From positions 62,001 to 126,000 of the forward strand of contig DAIUFP010000013.1 of the NCBI GenBank assembly GCA_036844565.1: a stretch of 64,000 bases of DNA, written 5' to 3'. Position 1 is the stretch's first letter. Each line of letters begins with the position of its first letter. The position numbers were made by a program, and so were the translations under genes. This DNA comes from AG11 sp036844565 (GTDB taxonomy: Bacteria; Gemmatimonadota; Gemmatimonadetes; Gemmatimonadales; Gemmatimonadaceae). Under the pieces are notes generated by a model. The model did no database searches. It worked only from the letters and a program-made list of their open reading frames with translations, and was not told the origin of the DNA. This document shows positions 34,501-42,374 of the stretch, in pieces.

Positions 34501-35193
34501 GGCTCCACCGCGCAGGACAAGCTCGAAGCCGCCTTGCGCGATGGGCCGTTCACGTCAGTCGAGGATGTGGTGCAGCGATCGGGGCTCGACCGTCGCGCAC
34601 TCCGCCATCTCGCGGAAGCCGGTGCGTTCGACAGCATGCTTCCACACGAGCCCGACCTGCGCAAGCGACGCGGCGCGCTCTGGGCCGTGCTCGAGGCCTC
34701 GCGTGGTGATGCGGGGCCGCTCGCGCCGCGGCGGTGCACGAAGGCCGACGTCGCGCCGGTGCCCGCGATGACGGCGGTCGAGCTCACGGAAGCCGACTAT
34801 CGCATGACCGGCATTTCGCTCGCTGGGCATCCGATGTCGCACGTGCGCTCGGTGCTCGAGCTGAACGGTGTGCGATCGGCGCAGGACCTGGTGCAGAACG
34901 GGCGCGATGGAGAGATCGTCGCCACGGCGGGCCTCGTGATCTGCCGTCAGCGGCCCGGCACCGCCAAGGGCTTCGTCTTTCTCACGCTGGAGGACGAAAC
35001 GGGGCTCGTCAACGTCGTCGTCACGCCGCCGCGCTTCGAGAAGCAGGCCCTGCTCATCTCACGCACGCCGCTGCTACTGGTGCGTGGCGTGCTTCAGGTG
35101 GAGCAGAAGGTGGTGAACATTCGCGCCAAGCAGTTTCGCGCGCTCGAAGCGGCCGCAGGTGCGGAGTTCGCCAAGCGGCATGATTTCCATTAG
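31513..35193 (+). CDS. dnaE2: Error-prone DNA polymerase III alpha subunit DnaE2
   Basis: 1226 aa, longer than the usual 1,050-1,100. Order: PHP domain (ELHCHSCFSLLDG), palm with catalytic acidic residues PDIDIDF near 402-408, fingers (FPESHAASFALLVYASAYLK near 865-885), helix-hairpin-helix and OB fold (FVFLTLEDETGLVNVVV). It extends damaged templates together with ImuA and ImuB. Two extra segments are absent from typical homologues: about 470-595, low-complexity Ala/Ser/Lys/Asp-rich, and about 935-975, encoded by family A octamers (SLEVGQSDGLTVGQESSKLE). The start has no Shine-Dalgarno; the upstream 190 bp are repeat. Confidence 0.95.
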   Translation: MSYAELHCHSCFSLLDGAALPETLVARAHELGLAALAITDHDELGGSVRFNTAAMEVAAIEPKFRAIIGAELTVAIQLHDHDDDEPLLTHLPLLAETREGYANLSTLITIGRRDSPRGSPSVTLDQLASHSAGLFALTGCPRGWVATLAERGDSDGACEAAATLLDIFNRRVAIECWDHGLPEERITTARLIDIARALDIPWIVTNDVHYARARDRMIHDVLCSLRHKRPLDDMGTRLRPNGEWYLKSAAQMARRWRHAPEGIRATLDVAERCAFRLSDLAPTLPAFALPPGVHADEYLDRLVEQGAHERWGAPRTSRRTPAHEKQIAHELQLIKKLGLAGYFLIVWDIVRFARRKGILCQGRGSAANSAVCYCLGITAVDPIKLGLLFERFLSEERTEAPDIDIDFAHREREDVLQYVYDHYGREHAAMVCEQITYRGRSAVRDAARVLGFSIEQSDALATLSDRFSAKATADALRAKPADDSTSDAIVASALGSTMVVPGTEANARARAEKEKSKQVLKPMTSADRPTPKAAYEPYGSPNAQKAGTKDLAKIPDVLHADASRGNRWEDPYASHDHTERRNPTTALLATEGESIVERVGLDPKDKRVRALAAVVEGLHQIPRHRSIHVGGFVLSREPLHQIVPIEPASMPGRTVIQWEKDDLDPIGLVKIDLLGLGILTLIQDCLLYIRQQRGVTVDLALLDMDDQHVFDDLCAADTIGVFQVESRAQMNTLPRLKPRCFYDLVIQVAIIRPGPIQGDMVHPFLRRRAGLETVTYLHPSLEPILKRTLGVPLFQEQGMQVAIAAAGFMPGEADVLRKAMGHKRSRERMAAICQKMLNGMANNGIAPEDADRIFNQINGFADYGFPESHAASFALLVYASAYLKHYYAPEFTAAILNAQPMGFYAPGTLVEDARRHGVEVRPVDLMRSEWNASLEVGQSDGLTVGQESSKLEPPRQTSSRAAASGSDGQTVGPDAARPRDARSPAVRLGLRSVRGLGSTAQDKLEAALRDGPFTSVEDVVQRSGLDRRALRHLAEAGAFDSMLPHEPDLRKRRGALWAVLEASRGDAGPLAPRRCTKADVAPVPAMTAVELTEADYRMTGISLAGHPMSHVRSVLELNGVRSAQDLVQNGRDGEIVATAGLVICRQRPGTAKGFVFLTLEDETGLVNVVVTPPRFEKQALLISRTPLLLVRGVLQVEQKVVNIRAKQFRALEAAAGAEFAKRHDFH
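34318..34430. repeat. Family A octamers with small hairpin, in frame within dnaE2
   Basis: Two octamer runs, 34318-34350 and about 34405-34430, separated by GAGAGCTCGAAGCTCGAGCC and the hairpin GCAGCCGCGCAGCGGC. The palindromic core is missing. The reading frame is kept. The site is a loop between two conserved DnaE2 segments (SEWNAS and AVRLGLRSVRGLG). Confidence 0.85.
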
Positions 35194-35226
35194 CAACGAG
35201 CATTCCGGCTGAGGAACGTCTGCGCG

Positions 35227-35589
35227 CTACGAGCCCCGCCTCTCCCAGTACGCCGCGTCCTTGATCAGCGCTTCCACCTGGATGATCCCCTGCTCCTCGA
35301 TGTAGTCCGCGATGTGGATCGCGGCTGTCTCGATTACCTCGCCACTCGAGTCGACCAGTGACAACCCCAGCTTGTCGCGGGCAGCGTAGTACTTCTCCAG
35401 CGTGATCTCGTCGAACGGCTCGCCGCCGAGCATGGGCACCGCCTTCGTGAAGAGACGGAACACCGGCTGCACGAGGTCGTAGCCGAAGCCCGGTCGAAAT
35501 GTGCCCCACGCGCGACCGTCCACCTCGTCCGCGCATTCCAGCTCGGAATGTCCGACAATCACATCCTTCAGCTTCACCGTATGGCGCAT
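35227..35589 (-). CDS. Conserved-looking protein of unknown function, 120 aa
   Basis: Starts at the ATG overlapping the end of the neighbouring GNAT gene by 16 bp (MRHTVKLKDVIVGHSELECA). The sequence is mixed alpha/beta and ordinary in composition (DEVDGRAWGTFRPGFGYDLV, FDEITLEKYYAARDKLGLSL, IHIADYIEEQGIIQVEALI). I do not recognise a family and see no motif for catalysis, membrane or export. Translational coupling to the acetyltransferase suggests a linked role. Confidence 0.75.
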   Translation of the reverse strand: MRHTVKLKDVIVGHSELECADEVDGRAWGTFRPGFGYDLVQPVFRLFTKAVPMLGGEPFDEITLEKYYAARDKLGLSLVDSSGEVIETAAIHIADYIEEQGIIQVEALIKDAAYWERRGS

Positions 35590-36149
35590 ACCACTCCCTG
35601 ATGCTCGGCGCGCTCCACAGCGCGCGTCATGACGCGATCGGCCTGATGATCCCGGCCGAGGACGAATACCTTGGCGCCGGCGTCGACGAATCCCCACTTC
35701 TGGTAGAAAACGATGGCGCGCGGATTGTGCTCCCACACGCAGAGCCAGACCGTACGTCGACCGCGCTCCACCGCGACATCGAGACACCGCTGCATCAGCG
35801 CGGCACCGATGCCCTTTCCGATGACGTGCGAGACAGCATACAGGCGCGCAATCTCGATCGCACTGCGGTCGACAACGCACTCTGGTGCATTGTCCTCGCG
35901 AAGCATGGCATATCCCACCAGCGCGCCGCCTCGCTCCGCGAGGAGCACCGTGTTGCGAGCATCGCCGAGCTCACTGCGCTGGATGTCCTCTCCGAACGCA
36001 CCGGCGAGGTAGAGCGCCATGTTTTCGGGCGTGTTGTCGGCGCCGAACGTGTCCACGAACGTCGATTCGGCGAGCGCCGTGAACAGCGCCGCGTCAGACG
36101 TTGTCGCCTGTCGAACGGTGATTGGAGTGGTGCCGGCAGCGGTGGTCAT
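35574..36149 (-). CDS. GNAT-family N-acetyltransferase
   Basis: 191 aa with a complete acetyltransferase fold: ITVRQATTSDAALFTALAES, LVGYAMLREDNAPE, the acetyl-CoA binding loop VSHVIGKGIGAALMQRCLDV and the closing VWEHNPRAIVFYQKWGFVD. Resembles small-molecule or ribosomal-protein acetyltransferases; substrate unknown. Followed, with overlap, by the 120-aa unknown protein. Confidence 0.92.
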   Translation of the reverse strand: MTTAAGTTPITVRQATTSDAALFTALAESTFVDTFGADNTPENMALYLAGAFGEDIQRSELGDARNTVLLAERGGALVGYAMLREDNAPECVVDRSAIEIARLYAVSHVIGKGIGAALMQRCLDVAVERGRRTVWLCVWEHNPRAIVFYQKWGFVDAGAKVFVLGRDHQADRVMTRAVERAEHQGVVCAIR

Positions 36150-36170
36150 GCGCCGAAATTAAGCCGGACG

Positions 36171-36896
36171 TCAGCGGCGCGCGAGCACCCGAAGACCGAG
36201 CGCATGATTGATCCAACGCACGAGCGGCACCAGCTTCGCGTACTCCTTCGCGAGGACGTCCGGCAGCCGTTCGCTCGCGAGATCGCGCTGTGCAATTTCG
36301 CGCCCCAGCGTGAAAGACTGATGACGCAGGAGTGACGCCGCCGGGTGCGACTCCGCGTATCCACGTGGCATGCGGATCAGCATGTTCTCCTCCGCCAGTC
36401 CGCCGAACTGTCGCTTGATCGCTGCGTTCGCGAGAATCCTCTTCAACGGCGCAGGATCCTCGTCGATCGCCTCCCGAATCTTCTGGAGGCCGGGGCGCGG
36501 CGGCATCCAGATCCCTCCCCCGATGGACGCGCGCGATGCCTCCATGTGGAAGTAGAAGCCCGCGCCGCCGTGCGCCGCCTGCGTTCCCACGCCGCGCCCC
36601 GCGTCAACGTGATGAAACCAGCAGGCAACATGCGTCTTGTACGGCGACTTGTCGTTCGAGAAGCGGACGTCGCGATGGATGCGAAAGAGTGAGCGCCTGG
36701 GATCGCCGACAATCTCGGGTGCGAGCGTGGCGAGACGGACGTCGACCTCCTCCGCAAGCGACGCCAACGGCGCACGCAGCTCCGATTCATACGTGCTCCG
36801 ATTTTTCTCGAACCACTCGCGCTCGTTGTGCCGAGCGAGGGAGCGAAGAAACGTGAATGCGGCAGGCTTGAATCCGGTAAACTCGATCGCGGGCAT
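36171..36896 (-). CDS. DUF2461 family protein
   Basis: 241 aa, full length. Family pattern: FTGFKPAAFTFLRSLARHNE, WFEKNRSTYESELRAPL, RSLFRIHRDVRFSNDKSPYK and the central GAGFYFHMEASRASIGGGI. The function of DUF2461 proteins is unknown; conserved Arg/His/Asp residues suggest a nucleic-acid or phosphate-related enzyme. Same strand as the TonB-like gene, separated by 7 bp. Confidence 0.93.
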   Translation of the reverse strand: MPAIEFTGFKPAAFTFLRSLARHNEREWFEKNRSTYESELRAPLASLAEEVDVRLATLAPEIVGDPRRSLFRIHRDVRFSNDKSPYKTHVACWFHHVDAGRGVGTQAAHGGAGFYFHMEASRASIGGGIWMPPRPGLQKIREAIDEDPAPLKRILANAAIKRQFGGLAEENMLIRMPRGYAESHPAASLLRHQSFTLGREIAQRDLASERLPDVLAKEYAKLVPLVRWINHALGLRVLARR

Positions 36897-36903
36897 TTAT
36901 GTC

Positions 36904-37614
36904 TTACGGAACAGGTTTGGTCGGCGACGGCAACACGGTGGGCTGGAGCCTGAACCCGAAGCGCTGCTCCACGAGCTGCCGCACCTTCTGTCCGCCCATG
37001 GAGGCCGGACTGAATGTCATCAGCGGGATGGCGTGACGCACGGACTGCGTAAACGCGGAGTGCGTCGATGACACGACGACGATGCTCGCGGAATCCGATC
37101 GGCCAAGCGTATCGACGACGAACCTGACGAGCACGGATCCTTCGGTACCGTCGCGGAGCAGGTCGGGTGGATAGATGGGCGCCGCGCTGCCAACCGTCCT
37201 GGTCGCTACGTCCTCGACGTCGAGAATGGAATACACCGAATCCGCGGACGGCACTTCGCGCGAGGGCGCCTGGGTCTGCTCGTCGATGCCGAGCGCGCCC
37301 CCCGTCACTTGGAGCGCCGCCGTGCCGGCCACGCGGAAGATCGTCCCGTCGGGACGTTCCAGAAGCGGCACCCCGTCCGCGCCCTGCTGAACGTACCGAA
37401 GCGTCTCGTCGCGATTTTCAGTCGACCGCACCCGATCAGGCGGTGGGAGGTAGCGTATGAAGGAGATGCGCTCCGCGATGGCCTGGTCGAGCTCCCTCGA
37501 GCGCACGCCGGTCCCATACACGGCCGCCGCGATCAGCACGGCGTGTGTCGCGACGCTGAACGCGGTGCCGCCGAGTGTGGATGCTTTGGCCGCCGGGTAG
37601 AGACCGATGTGCAT
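36904..37614 (-). CDS. Membrane-anchored protein with TonB C-terminal domain
   Basis: 236 aa from ATG 37614. One N-terminal transmembrane helix (TLGGTAFSVATHAVLIAAAV), a Pro-containing periplasmic spacer and the TonB_C domain (APIYPPDLLRDGTEGSVLVR, then FVVDTLGRSDSASIVVVSST). In TonB proteins this domain contacts outer-membrane receptors. The linker lacks the long Pro-Lys repeat of classical TonB, so it may be a specialised variant. No ExbB/ExbD genes are near. A family B repeat begins only 22 bp upstream of its start. Confidence 0.85.
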   Translation of the reverse strand: MHIGLYPAAKASTLGGTAFSVATHAVLIAAAVYGTGVRSRELDQAIAERISFIRYLPPPDRVRSTENRDETLRYVQQGADGVPLLERPDGTIFRVAGTAALQVTGGALGIDEQTQAPSREVPSADSVYSILDVEDVATRTVGSAAPIYPPDLLRDGTEGSVLVRFVVDTLGRSDSASIVVVSSTHSAFTQSVRHAIPLMTFSPASMGGQKVRQLVEQRFGFRLQPTVLPSPTKPVP

Positions 37615-37635
37615 GCTGCGGTGACCTCCAAGAGC

Positions 37636-37750
37636 AGGAGGATACGATGATAGGACGATAGGAGGATAGGAGTTCAACCTCCTATCATCCTATCGTCCTA
37701 TCATCCTATCATCCTATTCATCCTATCGTCCTATCGTCCTATCATCCTAC
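37636..37750. repeat. Family B octamer repeat, inverted pair
   Basis: Left arm 37636-37671 (units GATACGAT, GATAGGAC, GATAGGAG) and a longer right arm about 37678-37750 with eight octamers (CCTATCAT, CCTATCGT and variants, with one extra T at CCTATTCAT). The two arms can pair. The right arm supplies the TGA stop of the GNAT gene that ends at 37742. It sits between two minus-strand genes, so it may end the GNAT transcript and insulate the TonB-like gene. Confidence 0.88.
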
Positions 37751-38257
37751 CGTCCCGTCGTCAGCTAACCCTCGCAGCACCTCTCCCGCCACCCGATAGA
37801 CCGTCCATTCGCTCATCTGCCGCGCACCCAGAGACTCGTACAACCGGATGGCGTCGGAATTCCAGTCCAGCACTGCCCACTCCACTCGTCCATAGCCGCG
37901 CTCGACAGCCGTCCTCGCCAGCGAAGAAAGCAGTCGCCGCCCCAACCCGTGCCCACGGTACGCCGGAAAGACGAATAGATCCTCGAGGTAGATCCCGGGT
38001 CGCGCGAGAAAGGTGGAGTAGCTCCGGAACCAGAGCGCAAAGCCCGCTGGCGAATCGCCAGCGAACGCCAGCGTGACCTCGGCGGCTGGCTCCGCGCCGA
38101 AAAGAGTCTCCGTGAGCAGTGCTTCCGTCGCCAAACATTCGCTCTCCAGCCGCTCGTATTCGGCCAGCCCCTGAATGCACTGGAGGATGATCGGGACGTC
38201 GGCCCTGGTCGCAGGGCGAAGATGAAAATCCGGACGCACGGACGAGGCACTGGGCAT
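37742..38257 (-). CDS. GNAT-family N-acetyltransferase (diamine/spermidine-type fold)
   Basis: 171 aa: FHLRPATRADVPIILQCIQG, then GIYLEDLFVFPAYRGHGLGR with the RGHGLG acetyl-CoA loop, and VEWAVLDWNSDAIRLYESLG. This order is typical of diamine N-acetyltransferase-like GNATs. The C-terminal residues (LADDGTVG) and stop codon fall in family B repeat DNA. Divergent from the kinase gene with only 69 bp between them. Confidence 0.92.
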   Translation of the reverse strand: MPSASSVRPDFHLRPATRADVPIILQCIQGLAEYERLESECLATEALLTETLFGAEPAAEVTLAFAGDSPAGFALWFRSYSTFLARPGIYLEDLFVFPAYRGHGLGRRLLSSLARTAVERGYGRVEWAVLDWNSDAIRLYESLGARQMSEWTVYRVAGEVLRGLADDGTVG

Positions 38258-38326
38258 ATAGTGGCGAGTAGGGGTTAGAATCGTCCTTGAAACGGACTCC
38301 TGAACCGTGGCTTTGCCGATGCCGGC

Positions 38327-41300
38327 ATGGTCAGTTTAGCTCCTGTCGCTGACGACCGGATAGCCGTGATCGACGTTTCTCCACTGCTGCATGAAACCCT
38401 CGCGGGACGTTACGTCCTGAAGCGCGAGATCGGTCGCGGTGGAGCCGCAACGGTCTACCTGGCGCACGACGTTCGCCACGAACGTCTTGTTGCCATCAAG
38501 GTGCTCCATCAGGAGCTCTCCCACGCACTCGGCGCCCAGCGCTTCCTGCGGGAGATCAAGCTCACCGCGAGCCTGCAGCACCCGCACATCCTCCCCATCC
38601 ACGATTCGGGCGAGGCGCACGATCAGCTCTTCTACGTGATGCCATACGTGGAAGGCGACTCCATGCGGCATCGCCTCGGCGCCGACAACCGGCTGTCGAT
38701 CGAGGAGGCGGTGCGCATTGGACGCGAAGTCGCCGGCGCGCTCGCGTACGCGCACGAGCGCGGCGTGGTGCATCGTGACATCAAGCCCGAGAACATCCTG
38801 TTCTCCGGTGGCCATGCGGTGCTCGCCGACTTCGGCATCGCGCGCGCGATCGACCGCGCGCACGAGAAGATCACGCAGCAGGGCACGATCACGGGAACGC
38901 CGGCGTACATGAGCCCCGAGCAGGCGCGCGACCGGGCCTTCGACGGTCGGAGCGACGTCTATTCCCTCGCGTGCGTCCTGTACGAGGCGATGGCGGGCGT
39001 CCCGCCCTTCGTCGGCGAGACGCCGCAGCAATTGCTCACGCAGCGCATCACGAAGGTCGCGCCGCTGCTGCGCGAGTATCGCCACGATGTTCCGCTGCCG
39101 ATCGAATCGGTGATCGCCAAGGCGCTGTCGATGTCGCCCGACGACCGCTTCGACGATGCGCGCGCGTTCAGCGCGGCGCTCTCGGCCGCGGTTGGCAACT
39201 CGGGCGAGACATTAACGGTGAGAGTGCAACGCCGGTCGCTGCTCGCCAGTCCTTGGCTCTGGGCCGCCGGTGTCGCCGCACTGACGACCGGAATCGCCGC
39301 CTCGACCGCTGCGGGACGAGACCAGCTTGACATCATGACGGGTCGCGTTGATACCGCGCAGTACGCGGTCATCCCGTTCCAGTACTCGGGTGCGTCGTTG
39401 CCGGCCGGCGAGCAGGAACCGGTCGCGCAGGCCGTGTATGGCGCAATGCGCGAGTTCGTCGATCTCAAGGTCTCGAGTGAAATGAGCGTCTCCGATGCGA
39501 TGCTTGCCTCGAGAGACTCCTCGCTCGATGGGCGAATGTTGGTCGCGCGACGTGCCCGCGCGGGGAAGCTCGTCTGGGGACGTGTGCGCGTCACGCGCGA
39601 TTCGATGCTCATTCGTGCGTCGGTCTACAATGCCGTGGACGGCACGCTCATCCGGGAAGTTCCACTCACGGCGTCGCGCGAGTTCCTGTCAACGCATCCG
39701 CGAGCCATTCGCACCTTCGTGGCCGACCTGCTCCGCATGGACGGTTCAGAGAATCTTCCGCACGCGGGGGACATCGGGACGCGGTCGATCGCGGCGTGGC
39801 GTGCGTACGAGCAGGGCGAGCGCGACTTGTATTCGTGGCGAGTGCCGCAGGCGATCGAAGCGTTCGAGCGCGCTGCCGTTGCGGACCCGGACTACGCGCA
39901 CCCACGCGTGTGGTTGGCGCAGCTTCTGGTGTGGCGTGGCAAGCCCGCGGCACAATGGAGTCCACACCTCAGCACCGCGGTGCGCAATCGCGCATCGCTC
40001 GATCCGCGAGAGAGCACGATCATCGACGCGCTGCAGGCGCTGCAACATGGCAACTTCTCGCAGGCGTGCGACGGCTATCGATCCCTGCGCGTCCGAGACT
40101 CGCTGGACGTCACGGCGTGGCTGGGGCTCGCTCACTGCCAGGGGCTCGATCCACTCGTGATCAGAGATCCCTCGAGGGGCACGGGATGGGTGTTCCGCGG
40201 AAGCAGCGCGGCCTCACAGGAGGCGTACACGCGGGCGTTGCAGATTGCGCCGGGGTCATTCGTCGCATTCCCTTACAAGACGATCGCCAAGCTCTTCGTG
40301 ATCGAGACCAGCACCCCTCGGTACGGTACGACGTCCGACAGTGCACGCTACTTTGGCTATCCAGATCTCGACCGCGATACTCTCGCCTTTCGTGCGCGTC
40401 CCTTCGCCGACCTGGCCCGCACACCACAGGAGGTCCTTGCTCCTGCATTCGATCGCGCCCTGGTGCGCAATCAGGAGCGGTTGATCGCGCTGCTGTCAAC
40501 GCTCACGCAACGGCTGCCCGACAATTCGGACGTGTTCGAGTCACTCGCAGACGTGCTGGAGACCCGCGATGAGATCAGCGGCACTCCTCGCGGCGGGTAC
40601 TCGGCGCTCAGCGCGATAGATCGCGCCAAGCTGCTCTCGACGGACTCGGTGCAGCGCGCCCGACTTGGCGCGACCGACGTGCGGCTGCACCTCAAGCTGG
40701 GGGATTTCGCGCGCACCGCGTCGATTGGCGACTCGGTGCTCGCGTCGTCGCCGAACGCAACGGGCGATCAGGCGCTCTACCTTGTGGGTATTGCTGCCCT
40801 GCTCGGCCATGAGCACGCGGCTGTCCGCTACATGCGTGCGAGCGGGTGGACGGTGATCGTCAGCGGAGCGCCAGCGGTGCCGCTGGTCGAGGACGCAGCC
40901 ACGGCTCTCTTCATGCGCGCGGCACTGGGCGTATGTGACGACTCTCTGCGCATGCTGCAACGCCGCATCTCGCCGATGCTCGAGAGCTATGTCAACCCGT
41001 CGCTGCGGAATGAGGCGATGGATGGAATCCTCGAGCGGCCTATGCAGTTCGGCGTGGAGTGCTTTGGCACGAAGGCCATGCTCGACCTGCATGGTCCGCT
41101 CGCAAGTGTCGTCGTTGCGATGCAGGCACTTGGCCGCGGTGATCGCATCGCGGCCCGCGCGCAACTGGACTCGATGCAGAAGCGCCCGCTTTTTCGTCCG
41201 GCCGACGTCTCGCTCGACCAGACAATCAGCGAAGCCTGGGTGAGCGTCGCCCTCGGTGACACCGCTGGGGCAATTCGCAAGCTCGACCTCACCCTCACCG

Positions 41301-41521
41301 CACTACCCACGCTCACACCACACATCGTGTACGAGCCCGGCATGGCCGCGGCCGTCGGCCGCGCTATGGCCTACCGCGCCGAGCTGGCGTCACACCGGGG
41401 AGACGCGGGAACGGCTGCGCTCTGGGCAGGCCGCGTACTGACGCTGTGGGCGCACAGCGATCCCTCCCTCGGCCCCACGCTCGACCGTATGAAAGCACTC
41501 GCCGGCCAGCGAAAGTCATAG
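38327..41521 (+). CDS. Membrane Ser/Thr protein kinase with long C-terminal helical-repeat region
   Basis: 1064 aa. Kinase domain about 28-285: Gly loop EIGRGGAATVYLA, Lys58 in VAIKVL, catalytic HRDIKPEN at 149-156 and DFG at 168-170; the activation segment has GTPAYMSPEQAR. One transmembrane helix near 308-330 (SPWLWAAGVAALTTGIAAST). The outer part contains an adenylate-cyclase-like or receptor-ligand beta segment (AVIPFQYSGASL, then LVWGRVRVTRDSM) and from about 490 helical repeats (YEQGERDLYSWRVPQAIEAF) similar to TPRs. All catalytic residues are present, so it should be active. Divergent from the GNAT gene and followed by a lipoprotein. Confidence 0.93.
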   Translation: MVSLAPVADDRIAVIDVSPLLHETLAGRYVLKREIGRGGAATVYLAHDVRHERLVAIKVLHQELSHALGAQRFLREIKLTASLQHPHILPIHDSGEAHDQLFYVMPYVEGDSMRHRLGADNRLSIEEAVRIGREVAGALAYAHERGVVHRDIKPENILFSGGHAVLADFGIARAIDRAHEKITQQGTITGTPAYMSPEQARDRAFDGRSDVYSLACVLYEAMAGVPPFVGETPQQLLTQRITKVAPLLREYRHDVPLPIESVIAKALSMSPDDRFDDARAFSAALSAAVGNSGETLTVRVQRRSLLASPWLWAAGVAALTTGIAASTAAGRDQLDIMTGRVDTAQYAVIPFQYSGASLPAGEQEPVAQAVYGAMREFVDLKVSSEMSVSDAMLASRDSSLDGRMLVARRARAGKLVWGRVRVTRDSMLIRASVYNAVDGTLIREVPLTASREFLSTHPRAIRTFVADLLRMDGSENLPHAGDIGTRSIAAWRAYEQGERDLYSWRVPQAIEAFERAAVADPDYAHPRVWLAQLLVWRGKPAAQWSPHLSTAVRNRASLDPRESTIIDALQALQHGNFSQACDGYRSLRVRDSLDVTAWLGLAHCQGLDPLVIRDPSRGTGWVFRGSSAASQEAYTRALQIAPGSFVAFPYKTIAKLFVIETSTPRYGTTSDSARYFGYPDLDRDTLAFRARPFADLARTPQEVLAPAFDRALVRNQERLIALLSTLTQRLPDNSDVFESLADVLETRDEISGTPRGGYSALSAIDRAKLLSTDSVQRARLGATDVRLHLKLGDFARTASIGDSVLASSPNATGDQALYLVGIAALLGHEHAAVRYMRASGWTVIVSGAPAVPLVEDAATALFMRAALGVCDDSLRMLQRRISPMLESYVNPSLRNEAMDGILERPMQFGVECFGTKAMLDLHGPLASVVVAMQALGRGDRIAARAQLDSMQKRPLFRPADVSLDQTISEAWVSVALGDTAGAIRKLDLTLTALPTLTPHIVYEPGMAAAVGRAMAYRAELASHRGDAGTAALWAGRVLTLWAHSDPSLGPTLDRMKALAGQRKS

Positions 41522-41566
41522 AGCAGTTCCCGCAGCAACAGTTCTTCAGAAGTTGCCACTTCATCC

Positions 41567-42328
41567 ATGCCGACGAGGACATCCGTGAACAGGTCTCGCC
41601 ATCCATACCTTATTGTTGCACTCGTGCTGCTCGCCGTCGCGTGTTCCAAGGGAGACGCGCCGCGCGCCGACTCCAGCGGTACCGCTGCGTCCCAGAGTAG
41701 TGGGGCGACTGCATCTGCTTCCGCGCTACGCACACCGGTCAAACAACTTCCGGGTGAGCTGACGAAGCCTCTCGCCACCTACACGGGCGACGAGCTCTAC
41801 GCGTTCGTGCAGGGACTCGCATTCACGGCCGATACCGTGAAGGACCGGAAGTGCAAGAACAATCCCGCGTGCAGTGCGACGAAACCCAAGAAGATCAAGG
41901 TCGGCGTCTCGGCGGTGGTGGGTCAGGATTCTATTTCCGCCGGCACGACGCCACAATTCGGCGTCGTGTACATCCGCGCGATCAACCAGGGCGACGCGGA
42001 AGAAGCGCGCTACAATTTGACGCCCGGAAAGCAGTTCCAGTACTACGTCGTGGTGCTCCCCGATTCCGCGGGCAGCATGAAGTGGCAAATGGAGCAACTC
42101 GATACCACGCCTGGCGCACGTCGCCACGCGTCGATTGGCAGTGGAGTATTCCGTCCCTGCCCCCATACGTGGACGAAGGGAGCTGGAGCGAGCTTCAAGA
42201 CGTGTGCAAGCTCGGCGGCGGCTCACGACTCCAGCGTGAAGCTCGGACTCTTGAAGCAGACGCTCGACAGCGATTCGGATCCTATTTGGGCGAAGTGCGC
42301 CTTCGGCTGCTGCGTCGGAGAGATCTGA
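41567..42328 (+). CDS. Putative lipoprotein, unknown function
   Basis: 253 aa. Signal peptide with a lipobox (LIVALVLLAVACSKG, Cys26) followed by a Ser/Ala-rich linker. The rest has six or more cysteines (KCKNNPACSAT, FRPCPHTWTKG, KTCASSAA, AKCAFGCC), suggesting disulfide bonds outside the cytoplasm. I do not recognise a family. It starts 45 bp after the kinase gene on the same strand and may be part of the same transcript, possibly an accessory or sensed component. Confidence 0.7.
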   Translation: MPTRTSVNRSRHPYLIVALVLLAVACSKGDAPRADSSGTAASQSSGATASASALRTPVKQLPGELTKPLATYTGDELYAFVQGLAFTADTVKDRKCKNNPACSATKPKKIKVGVSAVVGQDSISAGTTPQFGVVYIRAINQGDAEEARYNLTPGKQFQYYVVVLPDSAGSMKWQMEQLDTTPGARRHASIGSGVFRPCPHTWTKGAGASFKTCASSAAAHDSSVKLGLLKQTLDSDSDPIWAKCAFGCCVGEI

Positions 42329-42374
42329 CCGGTACGGTGAGCGGAGCCGCAAACTGCTCCGCTCCCCTGGCACG

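Noticed and set aside
37636..37750. Family B as ordinary rho-independent terminators only
   Set aside because: The hairpins lack T-tracts and the 19291 copy has no partner arm, so termination alone does not explain the family; it remains a possible role.
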